From assembly GCF_042654525.1 (NCBI RefSeq), contig NZ_JBHSGP010000004.1:310001-374000 (forward strand): a stretch of 64,000 nucleotides of DNA. The letters are read 5' to 3'. Numbering within the stretch: the stretch's first letter is position 1; every line of letters begins with the position of its first letter. Shown one piece after another: positions 7,912 through 16,638 of the stretch. Under the pieces are notes generated by a model, which was given only the letters and a program-made list of their open reading frames with translations, searched no databases and was not told the DNA's origin. A program made the position numbers and the translations under genes. Source of the stretch: Geojedonia litorea. GTDB taxonomy: Bacteria > Bacteroidota > Bacteroidia > Flavobacteriales > Flavobacteriaceae.

Positions 7912-8636
7912 TTTACATCTTTTAAAAGGTTTGTAAAACGTTGCTTTGCAATAGCGTATTGCTGGTTGTTTAACGGAAACTCACCATACCAGATGTAGTT
8001 GTACAAATAAGAAGTGTACGCAAAACCCTGACTAAAGTGAGTCTGGGCGATTTCATTGAGGTATTCGGCATTGGTCTTGTCGTCTTCAAGTTTTATGTAG
8101 TTTTTGAGACTTAAGGTTTTTAGCACCAACAAATAATAGTAGCGAATCGCCAGTCTATAATCGTTCTTGGATTCAGCCTCATTGATTAGAGCCTGCACAT
8201 CGATATGCTCGATAGAGTCGACACTGATATCACCAAAGGAGGCTAATTTTTGACTTCTTCTGGAAGAAAATAATCCGCTAGTGCCATCATTAAAAAGAAT
8301 ATAGACAAGGTAGATGACTGCAAGAACCAGTGCGAGGATAAACAGGTAATTTAACAGACTTAAATCGAATGAACTTTCATTATAATTGTTGTCTTCCTTG
8401 AGGTTGGGATCGACGTTTTGATATTTTGAGGCCTCACCATTTACGGGGTTTAATTCATTATTGACGACCTCTTTACCCTCATAATTGTATTTTCTTCCAG
8501 TATATCGTTCTTTAAAATCGGCTTCAAATTGCCGCTCAGATGGTGGTTGCTGAAACGAATTAAATGCAAGCATTTGCCATTCGTTAGTGAATAACAGAAA
8601 CAGACAAAAACATAAGATGCCTAAAGGATATCTCAT
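7908..8636 (-). CDS. DUF4129 domain-containing protein
   Basis: A 242-residue protein with an N-terminal signal-like hydrophobic stretch (LGILCFCLFLLFTNEW), an acidic/Asn-rich periplasmic linker, one membrane helix at about residues 94-115 (YLFILALVLAVIYLVYILF) and a C-terminal cytoplasmic DUF4129 domain (DYRLAIRYYYLLVLKTLSLK ... YLYNYIWYGEFPLNNQQY). The family is always found with MoxR/DUF58 genes or transglutaminase-like proteins, but its activity is unknown. Overlaps by 4 bp with both the upstream SpoIIM gene and the downstream DUF4350 gene, which argues for translational coupling. Confidence 0.92.
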   Translation of the reverse strand: MRYPLGILCFCLFLLFTNEWQMLAFNSFQQPPSERQFEADFKERYTGRKYNYEGKEVVNNELNPVNGEASKYQNVDPNLKEDNNYNESSFDLSLLNYLFILALVLAVIYLVYILFNDGTSGLFSSRRSQKLASFGDISVDSIEHIDVQALINEAESKNDYRLAIRYYYLLVLKTLSLKNYIKLEDDKTNAEYLNEIAQTHFSQGFAYTSYLYNYIWYGEFPLNNQQYAIAKQRFTNLLKDVK

Positions 8637-9622
8637 TTTTGAGGAAATGAGGTTAATAGTTCGGCTTTCAATTTCTTTTGAACCATAAATGGATAGATCA
8701 AATAGTAGTAGGCAATTAATCCCAAGGTGATTAAAATGATACTTACCGATAAATAGTTGGGCATGTCATTGGCGTAGCGGGTGATAAAGCCTTCTAAAAA
8801 TCCCGCAAAAAATGTAAATGGAAATGTACTTAATAGGATTTTTACGCCTGTTTTGGCACCGCGCTTGAAAGAGTTAAATCGCGAATAGGTTCCGGGAAAT
8901 AAAATACTGGCTCCTAGGATTAAACCTGCGGCAGATTCTATAACGATGGCAAAAATTTCCATAGAACCATGAATCCAAATACCTCTTACACTTTCCCAAA
9001 ACACATTCTTTTCATAAAAAAAGTATTGAAAAGAGCCAAGCATAATACAGTTTTTAAACAGTATCCAAACAGTACCAAAACCGCCAAAAATACCTAAAAT
9101 GAATGCGATAATACCTACGCGAAGGTTGTTTATAGTAATGCCAATAAAACTCCCCCAATTACTCCCGCTCTTATAAACGGCAACCGGGTTGCCAGCCTCA
9201 ATATTTTCAATCGTCATATTCACATACTGATCACCAAGAATAGACCTCACAAATTCACCATCGTTGGCTGCCGAAATAACACCAATAGCCGTAAACATCG
9301 AGAAAATAATAAAGGCCACGTAAATAAATTTACGGTACTGGTAGGTAATCAATGGGATTTCGGTTTTCCAGAATTCAACAATACGGTTGGTGTCTTCTCG
9401 TTTGGTTTTGTAAATTTTCTGAAAAGCTTTGGCGGCAAGCTGGTTTAAATAGACAATTACCTTACTTTTGGGGTAATACGTTTGAGCGTAGGAGAGGTCA
9501 TTGATTAAATGAATGTATTGTGAAGCAAGTTCATCAGGATCTTTAAAATCGTTATTAAAAATGGCTGTTTCAAAACTCAACCATTTTTCTTTATTTTGCT
9601 TGATAAATGCAACTTCTCTCAT
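8633..9622 (-). CDS. stage II sporulation protein M-like (SpoIIM) membrane protein
   Basis: A 329-residue polytopic membrane protein of the SpoIIM (DUF95) family. A helical cytoplasmic N terminus (about 1-100) is followed by several hydrophobic helices, with the family pattern NNLRVGIIAFILGIFGGFGT and IWIHGSMEIFAIVIESAAGL. Flavobacteria do not sporulate; in this phylum SpoIIM-like proteins are encoded with RDD, DUF4129 and MoxR genes, and a role in the membrane complex of the Bat-like locus is inferred. It is the first gene of the minus-strand run. Its start codon is only 24 bp from the divergent RDD start. Confidence 0.92.
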   Translation of the reverse strand: MREVAFIKQNKEKWLSFETAIFNNDFKDPDELASQYIHLINDLSYAQTYYPKSKVIVYLNQLAAKAFQKIYKTKREDTNRIVEFWKTEIPLITYQYRKFIYVAFIIFSMFTAIGVISAANDGEFVRSILGDQYVNMTIENIEAGNPVAVYKSGSNWGSFIGITINNLRVGIIAFILGIFGGFGTVWILFKNCIMLGSFQYFFYEKNVFWESVRGIWIHGSMEIFAIVIESAAGLILGASILFPGTYSRFNSFKRGAKTGVKILLSTFPFTFFAGFLEGFITRYANDMPNYLSVSIILITLGLIAYYYLIYPFMVQKKLKAELLTSFPQK

Positions 9623-9646
9623 ACAGTCGTTAAATTAAAATATAAA

Positions 9647-10363
9647 ATGTCAGAGTTACAAATTAACACAACTCAAAATGTAAAAATAAATTTTGAGGCC
9701 GCTGGAGTGGGAGAGCGCTTATTAGCCTTCATATTAGATACCTGTATAAAAATTGGGTATTTAATTATTGCCGGAAATGTGTTTGGGGCTTTTGAGAACA
9801 TGGACGAATGGTCCCAAATTGGTATCAACACCATCTTAAGTTTTCCTGTTATATTTTATACTTTGGTTTTAGAGTCCCTTTTGGAAGGTCAAACCATAGG
9901 TAAGAAAGCCATGAAAATAAGGGTGGTTAAAATTGATGGTTACCAAGCCTCCTTGGCCGATTATCTTGTACGGTGGTTTTTTAGGATTGTAGACATTTAC
10001 ATTTTTGGAATAGGCTTCTTTGTGATTATGTTCAACAAACGTTCTCAGCGTTTTGGTGACATGGCTGCCGGGACAGCAGTAATCTCGATTAAGGATAAAG
10101 TAACCATTAATCATACCATTTTAGAAGATTTACGAGAAGACTATAAGCCTACGTATCCCAATGTGATTCGGCTTTCTGATAATGATGCACGAATTATTAA
10201 GGATACTTTTACTATTGCAAAAGAATCTAAAGATTACCAAACCCTGATTAAATTACGTACCAAAATTGTGGAAGTTACCGAAATCAAAAAAGCAAGCAGT
10301 TCAGACATTCAGTTTATAGATACTGTATTGAAAGACTATAATTATTATACCCAGAACATGTGA
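9647..10363 (+). CDS. RDD family membrane protein
   Basis: A 238-residue protein with the RDD domain: GVGERLLAFILDTCIKIGYL (Arg and Asp of the motif), a second helix with VLESLLEGQTIGKKAMKIRV, and DYLVRWFFRIVDIYIFGIG and RSQRFGDMAAGTAVI. Three membrane helices precede a soluble C-terminal part of about 80 residues. RDD proteins are transporter- or anchor-like and some act in Na+(K+)/H+ exchange. I chose the ATG at 9647 (MSELQINTTQ) because the upstream in-frame ATG at 9596 would lie inside the divergent SpoIIM gene and adds a non-conserved leader. Its stop overlaps the next gene's start. Confidence 0.9.
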   Translation: MSELQINTTQNVKINFEAAGVGERLLAFILDTCIKIGYLIIAGNVFGAFENMDEWSQIGINTILSFPVIFYTLVLESLLEGQTIGKKAMKIRVVKIDGYQASLADYLVRWFFRIVDIYIFGIGFFVIMFNKRSQRFGDMAAGTAVISIKDKVTINHTILEDLREDYKPTYPNVIRLSDNDARIIKDTFTIAKESKDYQTLIKLRTKIVEVTEIKKASSSDIQFIDTVLKDYNYYTQNM

Positions 10364-10971
10364 TGTTTTTTCAAATCATAGATATATTAGGTACGGTTGC
10401 CTTTGCTGTTTCAGGTGTTTTGGTAGCCATGAACAAACGCATGGATTTATTTGGTGTGCTCATCATTGCATTCGTTACAGCCGTTGGCGGTGGGACATTA
10501 AGAGACATGCTCATTGGCCAAACTCCAGTGTCTTGGATGACCAATATGACCTATGTGTATGTGATTTTTGGAGCCACGATTTTAGCGATAATTCTTAAAG
10601 ATAAGATCAATTATTTACGTACCTCACTCTTTTTATTTGATACTATTGGTATAGGATTATATACGGTTGTAGGTATCGAAAAAGGGATTCAAGCAGAATT
10701 GCACCCCATTATTTGTATTGCACTCGGAACCATGACTGCCTGTTTTGGAGGCGTCATAAGGGATATACTTTGCAATGAAATCCCAGTTGTTTTCAGGAAG
10801 GAAATTTACGCAACGGCTTGTATTTTAGGAGGCCTAACCTATTTTTTGCTTCGAGAGTTTATGAACGACACCAATTTTGTGTTTGTCATTGCAGGGCTTA
10901 TTGTAATTATAGTGCGTCTATTAGCCGTGAAACTAAAAATTAGTTTACCCAACTTATATAGAGACAAATAA
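10363..10971 (+). CDS. TRIC-type trimeric intracellular cation channel family protein
   Basis: A 202-residue membrane protein with two UPF0126/YadS repeats, each about 90 residues with three helices. The conserved kink motifs are TAVGGGTLRDMLIG in the first repeat and ACFGGVIRDILCNEIP in the second, as in prokaryotic TRIC cation channels. Its start (ATG at 10363) overlaps the RDD stop as TGATG, implying coupled translation; a GTG one codon earlier (10360) is also in frame. The gene ends directly at a strong hairpin terminator. Channel function is by family; ion preference is unknown. Confidence 0.92.
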   Translation: MFFQIIDILGTVAFAVSGVLVAMNKRMDLFGVLIIAFVTAVGGGTLRDMLIGQTPVSWMTNMTYVYVIFGATILAIILKDKINYLRTSLFLFDTIGIGLYTVVGIEKGIQAELHPIICIALGTMTACFGGVIRDILCNEIPVVFRKEIYATACILGGLTYFLLREFMNDTNFVFVIAGLIVIIVRLLAVKLKISLPNLYRDK

Positions 10972-11002
10972 AAAGGCATTGATATATACCAATGCCTTTT
11001 TA
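10970..11002. terminator. bidirectional intrinsic terminator (TRIC gene / M3 peptidase)
   Basis: Perfect 10-bp stem AAAAGGCATT (10971-10980) / AATGCCTTTT (10991-11000), loop GATATATACC, with T tail on both strands, placed between convergent genes. Confidence 0.92.
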
Positions 11003-11024
11003 AGTTTATTGTTTTTGCCAATAG

Positions 11025-13175
11025 TTAATCCTTTGGGACAGGAAAGCCTCTATCTTTCATCAAAGCTTCAATTTTGGCATCTCTGCCTCTAAACAAGCGG
11101 TAAGCATCAGCAGGATCCATTGAATTACGTGGTGCAAATAAATACTTCACGAGTTTTTCGGCAACATCGGCATCATAGAATCCACCTGGCGCTTCTCTAA
11201 AGGCTTCAGAAGCATCACTGGTTAAAACATCTGCCCACATATAACCATAATAGGCTGTTGCATAACCTTCGCCGGAGAACACATGTCCAAAATGAGGTGT
11301 TCTGTGACGCATTGGGATTTCTTCTGGCATGTTGAGCTCGGCCAAAGTTTCACGTTCAAATTTATCTACGTCGATATTCTCGGGATCGGCAAGATGGATT
11401 TTCATATCGATTAAAGCGGAAGCTAAATATTCCGTTGTACCAAATCCTTGATTGAAGGTTGAAGCTTTTTTGATTTTTTCAACCAAAGAAGCAGGAATAG
11501 GTTCACCCGTTTTATAATGTACTAAAAACTGATTGATCACTTGATCTGTAGATAACCAACGTTCTAATAACTGCGATTGAAATTCGGTGTAGTCCCTCAC
11601 ACCACCATTTAAGGTGGGGTATTTTACATTGGCAGAAAAGAAGTGTAATGCATGACCAAATTCATGGAAAAAGGTGGTGGCATCATCCCAAGACACTAAA
11701 ACAGCTTCTCCTGGTGCTGGCTTAACAAAGTTAGAATTGTTGGAGGCTAATACATTTTTCTCACCATCAAACGAGTCGTAACTTCTGTAGGTCGTAGCCC
11801 AAGCTCCCGAACGTTTGCCTTCTCTGGCGTAGGGATCTAAGTACCATAGACCTATATGTTTACCAGAATCCTTATCGGTAACTTCCCAAACGTTGACATC
11901 GTCGTGAAATACAGGTATTTTCCCTTTTTCAACAGGGGTAAATTTATAATTGAATAATTCACCAGCTACATAAAATATAGCATCTGTTAATTTATCGAGT
12001 TGTAGATATTGCTTGACTTCTTCGCTATCAAGATCATACTTTTTTTGACGCACTTTTTCGGCGTAATATCTATAATCCCAAGGCTCAATAGAGATATTGT
12101 CGCGATTGGCATCAGCAACGGCTTGCATGTCGGCAACTTCTTCTTCAACACGTGCTATAGCAGCCGGCCAAACTGCCATCATTAAATTCATAGCATTTTC
12201 AGGTGTTTTGGCCATACGATCCTGTAAGCGCCATTCGGCATAATTATCATAACCCATTAAACCAACACGCTCTTTACGGAGTTTTAAAATTTGCGCTATT
12301 AATTGGTTATTGTCATATTCATCGCCGTTATCACCGCGCGCGTAATAATTGGTCCACACTTGTTTGCGCAATTCACGCTCTGTAGAATAGGTTAAAAATG
12401 GATCCATGGATGAACGTGTGTTCGTAATGGCATATTTACCTTCTTGCCCTTTGTCTGCCGCGATTTTTGCAGCCGATTTGATAAAACCTTCCGATAAGCC
12501 ACCCAATTGATCCTTGGTTAAATAAGTGACATAGTTCTCTTCGTCATGTAGCACATTGTTGGAGAATTTGGTGTATAATGAGGATAGCTCCTTGTTGATT
12601 TCGGCATAACGCTTCTTTTTGGCTTCATCAAGATTGGCACCATTCATTTCAAAATTTTTGTAGATCAAATCCACAACACGTTGTTGGTCTGCAGGTAATG
12701 GTTGTTCCTGTGAAGCGTCGTAAACGGCCTTAATACGTTTAAACAGAGCTTCATTTTGTGAAATTTTAGAATTGTATTCTGAAATTTTAGGAGCCAATTC
12801 GGTTTGTACATCTCTAAATTCAGGAGACGATACATTGCTACTCATGATGCCGTAATAGACAAAAACCCGGTTAAGTACTTTACCGGAACGCTCCATTTCT
12901 TCAATGGTGTTTTCAAAAGTAGGTGCTTCGGGACTATTTGCAATGCGCTCAATATCTGCAAGGCCTAAAGCCATCGCCTCTTCCATTGCAGGTTTCACAT
13001 CGGAGACGGTCATTTTATCAAATGCAGAAACACCTTGGTAGGGCCCTGTCCATTCCTGAACTAAAATATTGTCGCTCATTTTTGGTTCATTTTTGTCGTC
13101 TTTACATGCCGTAAATGTTACGATTGCACATAAACTCAAAGCAGATAAGGGCTTTGATAATGGTAGTTTTATCAT
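11025..13175 (-). CDS. M3 family metallopeptidase, lipoprotein (peptidyl-dipeptidase Dcp type)
   Basis: A 716-residue zinc peptidase of the M3 (thimet oligopeptidase/Dcp) family. The zinc-binding motif HEFGH is at residues 504-508 and the third ligand is Glu531 in DYTEFQSQ; downstream HRTPHFGHVFSGEGYATAYY is the substrate-binding His/Tyr loop of the family. The N terminus is a lipoprotein signal with Cys24 (IVTFTAC), so it probably acts on peptides in the periplasm, anchored to a membrane. Cleavage of C-terminal dipeptides is the usual Dcp activity. Full length, alone on its strand, and bounded by a terminator downstream. Confidence 0.94.
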   Translation of the reverse strand: MIKLPLSKPLSALSLCAIVTFTACKDDKNEPKMSDNILVQEWTGPYQGVSAFDKMTVSDVKPAMEEAMALGLADIERIANSPEAPTFENTIEEMERSGKVLNRVFVYYGIMSSNVSSPEFRDVQTELAPKISEYNSKISQNEALFKRIKAVYDASQEQPLPADQQRVVDLIYKNFEMNGANLDEAKKKRYAEINKELSSLYTKFSNNVLHDEENYVTYLTKDQLGGLSEGFIKSAAKIAADKGQEGKYAITNTRSSMDPFLTYSTERELRKQVWTNYYARGDNGDEYDNNQLIAQILKLRKERVGLMGYDNYAEWRLQDRMAKTPENAMNLMMAVWPAAIARVEEEVADMQAVADANRDNISIEPWDYRYYAEKVRQKKYDLDSEEVKQYLQLDKLTDAIFYVAGELFNYKFTPVEKGKIPVFHDDVNVWEVTDKDSGKHIGLWYLDPYAREGKRSGAWATTYRSYDSFDGEKNVLASNNSNFVKPAPGEAVLVSWDDATTFFHEFGHALHFFSANVKYPTLNGGVRDYTEFQSQLLERWLSTDQVINQFLVHYKTGEPIPASLVEKIKKASTFNQGFGTTEYLASALIDMKIHLADPENIDVDKFERETLAELNMPEEIPMRHRTPHFGHVFSGEGYATAYYGYMWADVLTSDASEAFREAPGGFYDADVAEKLVKYLFAPRNSMDPADAYRLFRGRDAKIEALMKDRGFPVPKD

Positions 13176-13234
13176 TAGTTAATTATTAAAATTGAAGCTT
13201 TAAAGTTATAAATTTAGAAGACCAATTTTCTTAA

Positions 13235-13942
13235 TTATTTTATAATTTCTGCTTTTTGAATATAGACATTATGAAGTGGCCACTCGGCGTTGTCTGTAGG
13301 TTGTGCGGCAATTTCATCTACAACATCCATACCTCTAATCACTCTCCCAAAAATGGTATAATCGCCATCAAGGTGATAGGCATCTCTTTGGACAATAAAA
13401 AACTCATATGGCGACGCCAATTTATGCGGATTTTCAATCTCACTACTCGGCATCGAAATAACGCCACGGCTATGTCTGTAGCCACGCTTACTATCGTTTG
13501 GCAATAAATATTTCCCAATATAGGTGCGTTTTTTTGCAATGTCTATATCATCTGTATTTCCGCCTTGAATAATAAAATTATTGACCACTCTATGAAATTG
13601 CGTACCGTCAAAATAGCCTTGTTTCGTGAGAAAAATAAAATTAGCCTTATGAAATCTCACATTGTCAAATAAAAGAATATCTATGTCGCCAAAGTCGGTA
13701 GTCAGTCGAACTTTATCTTCTTTTAAATCTTCTGAATAGTGAAGAAAAAATTCCATAGCGTTTTCATCAGTAAGTTCTGGGAATTCGCGTTCTGGTTCTG
13801 TTACTGTATCCTTTTTAATTTCAATAGGTTCGGTTTTTATTATTGAATCTGTAGTTGAAGTTGTTTTGTTTTGATTGGTTTTTTTATCTTCACAGTTCGA
13901 AAAAAGTAAGGATAGACCTATTAATAAAAGAATTCTCATCAT
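13235..13942 (-). CDS. cyclophilin-type peptidyl-prolyl isomerase, lipoprotein
   Basis: A 235-residue protein starting MMRILLLIGLSLLFSNCED: signal peptide with lipobox Cys, then a charged Thr/Lys/Glu-rich linker (about residues 20-70) and a cyclophilin domain. Catalytic-site signature: DGTQFHRVVNNFIIQGGNT, with the Phe-His-Arg and Gln-Gly-Gly of the family. It would catalyse Xaa-Pro cis/trans isomerisation of exported proteins in the periplasm. The frame extends upstream to 14080, but that leader lies antisense to the Nudix gene, so I take the lipoprotein start at 13942 (or 13939). Start codons of the two divergent genes overlap. Confidence 0.92.
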   Translation of the reverse strand: MMRILLLIGLSLLFSNCEDKKTNQNKTTSTTDSIIKTEPIEIKKDTVTEPEREFPELTDENAMEFFLHYSEDLKEDKVRLTTDFGDIDILLFDNVRFHKANFIFLTKQGYFDGTQFHRVVNNFIIQGGNTDDIDIAKKRTYIGKYLLPNDSKRGYRHSRGVISMPSSEIENPHKLASPYEFFIVQRDAYHLDGDYTIFGRVIRGMDVVDEIAAQPTDNAEWPLHNVYIQKAEIIK

Positions 13943-14582
13943 GAATTTTAATACATTTTTACATTCTGTTTCAAAAATAGAAAATATTGAACTTCCAGGA
14001 GAATCCTCGCATCTTAAAATGTCTCCTCCGTTTCGTTTGGAGTTAATGGAACGCAATAAAGAATTGATGAAAAAGGCCAAAAAAGCAGGTGTTCTGGCTC
14101 TATTTTATCCAAACAGTCAACAGCAAACGCAATTTGCTTTAATATTAAGAAAAACCTATAAAGGAGTGCATTCGGCGCAAATTGGATTTCCGGGAGGAAA
14201 AATTGAAAAAGGAGATGTTAATATCGAATTCACCGCTTTACGAGAAGCACAGGAAGAAATAGGAGTGCAAAAATGTGATGTACAAGTTGTAAAGGCCCTG
14301 ACTGAATTATATATTCCTCCTAGCAATTTTACAGTGTATCCCTTTTTAGGAGTATGCCCTAAAACCCCAAGATTTGTGAGGCAAGAAGATGAAGTAGATG
14401 ATGTGATAGAAGTGAGTCTGTCTCACTTTGTTGAGGACGATAATATGATTAAAACTGTTGTACCAACATCGTACAAATTAGAGGTTGAAGTTCCGGCGTT
14501 TCAACTCAACGGGCATATAGTTTGGGGTGCGACCGCAATGATGTTAAGTGAATTAAAAGACCTTTTAAAACAGGTTTTATAG
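13941..14582 (+). CDS. CoA pyrophosphatase-type Nudix hydrolase
   Basis: A 213-residue Nudix protein. The Nudix box reads GGKIEKGDVNIEFTALREAQ followed by EEIGV, satisfying GX5EX7REUXEEXGU. The segment just before it, YKGVHSAQIGFPGG, is the CoA-pyrophosphatase subfamily extension. It would hydrolyse CoA or acyl-CoA to 4'-phosphopantetheine products and 3',5'-ADP in the cytoplasm. The start MNFNTFLHSVSKIENIELPG resembles family N termini; an upstream in-frame ATG at 13875 would run inside the divergent lipoprotein gene. The PlsC-type gene follows 45 bp downstream, so they may share lipid or CoA metabolism. Confidence 0.93.
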   Translation: MNFNTFLHSVSKIENIELPGESSHLKMSPPFRLELMERNKELMKKAKKAGVLALFYPNSQQQTQFALILRKTYKGVHSAQIGFPGGKIEKGDVNIEFTALREAQEEIGVQKCDVQVVKALTELYIPPSNFTVYPFLGVCPKTPRFVRQEDEVDDVIEVSLSHFVEDDNMIKTVVPTSYKLEVEVPAFQLNGHIVWGATAMMLSELKDLLKQVL

Positions 14583-14627
14583 CCTGCAGTTTATTATTTT
14601 TGTATTTCGCACTAACTAATAACTACT

Positions 14628-15425
14628 ATGGGATTATTCAAAAGGAATCCTTTCGGACATATACTTTTTATAAAAAAATGGCTCATCAGAATTTTGGGAG
14701 CCATGACGCACAGGCGTTTTAGAGGGTTTAATGAACTGCAAATTGATGGTTCAGAAATCATTAAAGCACTTCCTGATAAAAATGTATTGTTCATCTCAAA
14801 CCATCAAACTTATTTTGCTGATGTGGTAGCCATGTTTCATGTATTCAATGCCAGTTTGAGTAATAGGGATGACTCCATAAAAAATATTGGTTACCTCTGG
14901 AATCCTAAACTTAACATTTATTATGTGGCCGCCAAAGAGACCATGAAGTCTGGTCTGTTACCTAAAATTCTGGCTTATGTAGGTTCGGTAAGTATTGAAC
15001 GTACCTGGAGGGCCGAAGGTAAAGATGTAAATAGACAGGTAAAGTTGAGCGATATTTCAAATATTGGGAAGGCTCTTGGTGATGGTTGGGTGATCACCTT
15101 TCCACAAGGAACCACAACGCCCTTTAAACCAATTAGAAAAGGGACAGCACATATTATTAAACGATATAGGCCAGTGGTTGTTCCTATTGTTATTGATGGA
15201 TTTAGGCGCTCATTTGATAAAAAAGGTCTTAGAATTAAGAAGAAAAATATTCTGCAGTCCATGGAAATTAAACCACCATTGGAAATTGACTATGATAACG
15301 ATAGTATTGATAGTATTGTAGAAAAAATTGAATATGCCATTGAGCAGCATCCTTCATTTTTAAAGGTTATCCCACAAGAAGAGATTATGGCGCAAGAAGA
15401 GCTTAATAAAATGCGTGAATGGTAA
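14628..15425 (+). CDS. 1-acylglycerol-3-phosphate acyltransferase-like (PlsC family)
   Basis: A 265-residue acyltransferase of the LPLAT family. The catalytic block H-X4-D is NHQTYFAD (about residues 57-64). The substrate block reads FPQGTTTPF instead of the classical FPEGTRS, a deviation I believe is usual in Bacteroidetes homologues. A middle block SIERTW and late block VVPIVIDGFRR fit the family. It would transfer an acyl chain to lysophospholipid at the inner membrane. A TATTTTTG -7-like element lies at 14595-14602. It is not possible to tell from sequence whether the acceptor is lysophosphatidate or an ornithine/glycine lipid. Confidence 0.88.
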   Translation: MGLFKRNPFGHILFIKKWLIRILGAMTHRRFRGFNELQIDGSEIIKALPDKNVLFISNHQTYFADVVAMFHVFNASLSNRDDSIKNIGYLWNPKLNIYYVAAKETMKSGLLPKILAYVGSVSIERTWRAEGKDVNRQVKLSDISNIGKALGDGWVITFPQGTTTPFKPIRKGTAHIIKRYRPVVVPIVIDGFRRSFDKKGLRIKKKNILQSMEIKPPLEIDYDNDSIDSIVEKIEYAIEQHPSFLKVIPQEEIMAQEELNKMREW

Positions 15426-15497
15426 TCTTAAGTTAGATGTAAGAAGCTAGATATTAAAAGTGATATTTACTAGCATCTAAACACCAAACACGAAACA

Positions 15498-16139
15498 CTA
15501 CGTTTCTAGTCTTTTTAATTCTTTATAATTTCTGTTAAGTCGCTTAAGTAAAATACCGTAAATAAGATAGTAAAACAGTAAGATAACCCCTATCATGATA
15601 GCAAGGGCTGCAAGGGTGATGATTATTGTTAGTGCATAAAACTTAAATAATTCGCCGTTTGCAGTGGCTTTATTAATTGTGGCGATCATTTGGTCGTCCC
15701 TGTTAAATTGAATCCCTAAAACTAGAAATGCTGAAGCTGCCAAATAGATTAAGTTAAAGGCCACATACTGCTTCACCGTACGACGTGTTTTTAAAATGTT
15801 TTCCATTAACCGCTTGGCGTTGTCTGTTACCGAAATGGTTCGGTAATTCATAAAAAACTTGTAAAAGAAATAGGCTAATATAATATAACCCAAAGCCATA
15901 AACGGAATCATGATATTTTCGGCATGGTAGGATTCAAATTTTTTGTTGAAATCGGCATCTTTAAGTGCAAATGAAAGCCCTGTCCATAGCACAAATTCTA
16001 AAATGCTAATGATAAAAATCCACTTCACAATGGAAGACGACTTTTTAAGGATCATCTTATAAATCTCATTATAAGTGAGTTTTGGATATCTAGAATCATC
16101 CTTCTTCCAATCCTTTTTTAATATTTCTAATTCATCCAT
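15498..16139 (-). CDS. hypothetical membrane protein cotranscribed with an ECF sigma factor
   Basis: A 213-residue protein with four predicted membrane helices (about 38-57, 80-95, 115-140 and 165-195) and a charged N terminus (MDELEILKKDWKKDDSRYPK). It starts 4 bp after the sigma-factor stop, so it is almost certainly in the same operon. Position suggests an anti-sigma factor or sensor, but the zinc-finger or FecR-type anti-sigma domains are absent, so this is inference. No family name is assigned with confidence; many flavobacterial sigma operons carry a membrane protein of this form. Confidence 0.8.
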   Translation of the reverse strand: MDELEILKKDWKKDDSRYPKLTYNEIYKMILKKSSSIVKWIFIISILEFVLWTGLSFALKDADFNKKFESYHAENIMIPFMALGYIILAYFFYKFFMNYRTISVTDNAKRLMENILKTRRTVKQYVAFNLIYLAASAFLVLGIQFNRDDQMIATINKATANGELFKFYALTIIITLAALAIMIGVILLFYYLIYGILLKRLNRNYKELKRLET

Positions 16140-16143
16140 AATC

Positions 16144-16638
16144 TTACGGATTTAATATTGTTTTTAATTTTGTCTTCACTCTGTTCATCTTTACGCGTGC
16201 ATTGACTTCAGTAATACCAAGAGTTTCACTTATTTCACTGTAATTTTTATCTTCTAAATACAAAAACACCAAGGCTTTTTCAATATCATTTAATTGATAT
16301 ACAGCGTTATATAGCTGTTTTAATTGCTGCTCTTCGGTATCGTCATAGACTTCCGACTTTATTCTAAATTGTACCGCATCAAATTCTTGGGTGGTGATTC
16401 TTCGTTTAGACTTTCTGTAAAGTGTTATGGCGGTATTTAGGCCAACACGATACATCCAGGTACTAAATTTAGAATCGCCCCTAAACTTTGGATAGGCTTT
16501 CCATAGTTGAATAGTGATTTCTTGAAACAGATCATTGTGCGCATCTTGGTTGTTGGTATAAAGCCTACAAACCTTATGTACAATGTTTTGGTGCTTTTCA
16601 AGCAATTCTACAAAACTATGTTCTAGTTCTTTGTTCAA
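16144..16638 (-). CDS. ECF-type RNA polymerase sigma factor
   Basis: A 164-residue sigma-70-family protein. Region 2 (DLFQEITIQLWKAYPKFRGD, SKFSTWMYRVGLNTAI) covers about residues 36-75, and region 4 (LEDKNYSEISETLGITEVNA, RVKMNRVKTKLK) lies near residues 125-160. Region 3 is missing, as in extracytoplasmic-function sigma factors. The only reasonable start is TTG at 16638 (Leu/Met-Asn-Lys-Glu-Leu): no in-frame ATG exists between it and an upstream stop, so translation may be deliberately weak. Partnered with the membrane protein 4 bp downstream. Confidence 0.92.
   Translation of the reverse strand: MNKELEHSFVELLEKHQNIVHKVCRLYTNNQDAHNDLFQEITIQLWKAYPKFRGDSKFSTWMYRVGLNTAITLYRKSKRRITTQEFDAVQFRIKSEVYDDTEEQQLKQLYNAVYQLNDIEKALVFLYLEDKNYSEISETLGITEVNARVKMNRVKTKLKTILNP

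Noticed and set aside
15431..15480. Long inverted repeat TTAGATG...CATCTAA after the PlsC-like gene as terminator
   Set aside because: Stem is short and interrupted and no T-run follows; at best a weak structure between convergent genes.
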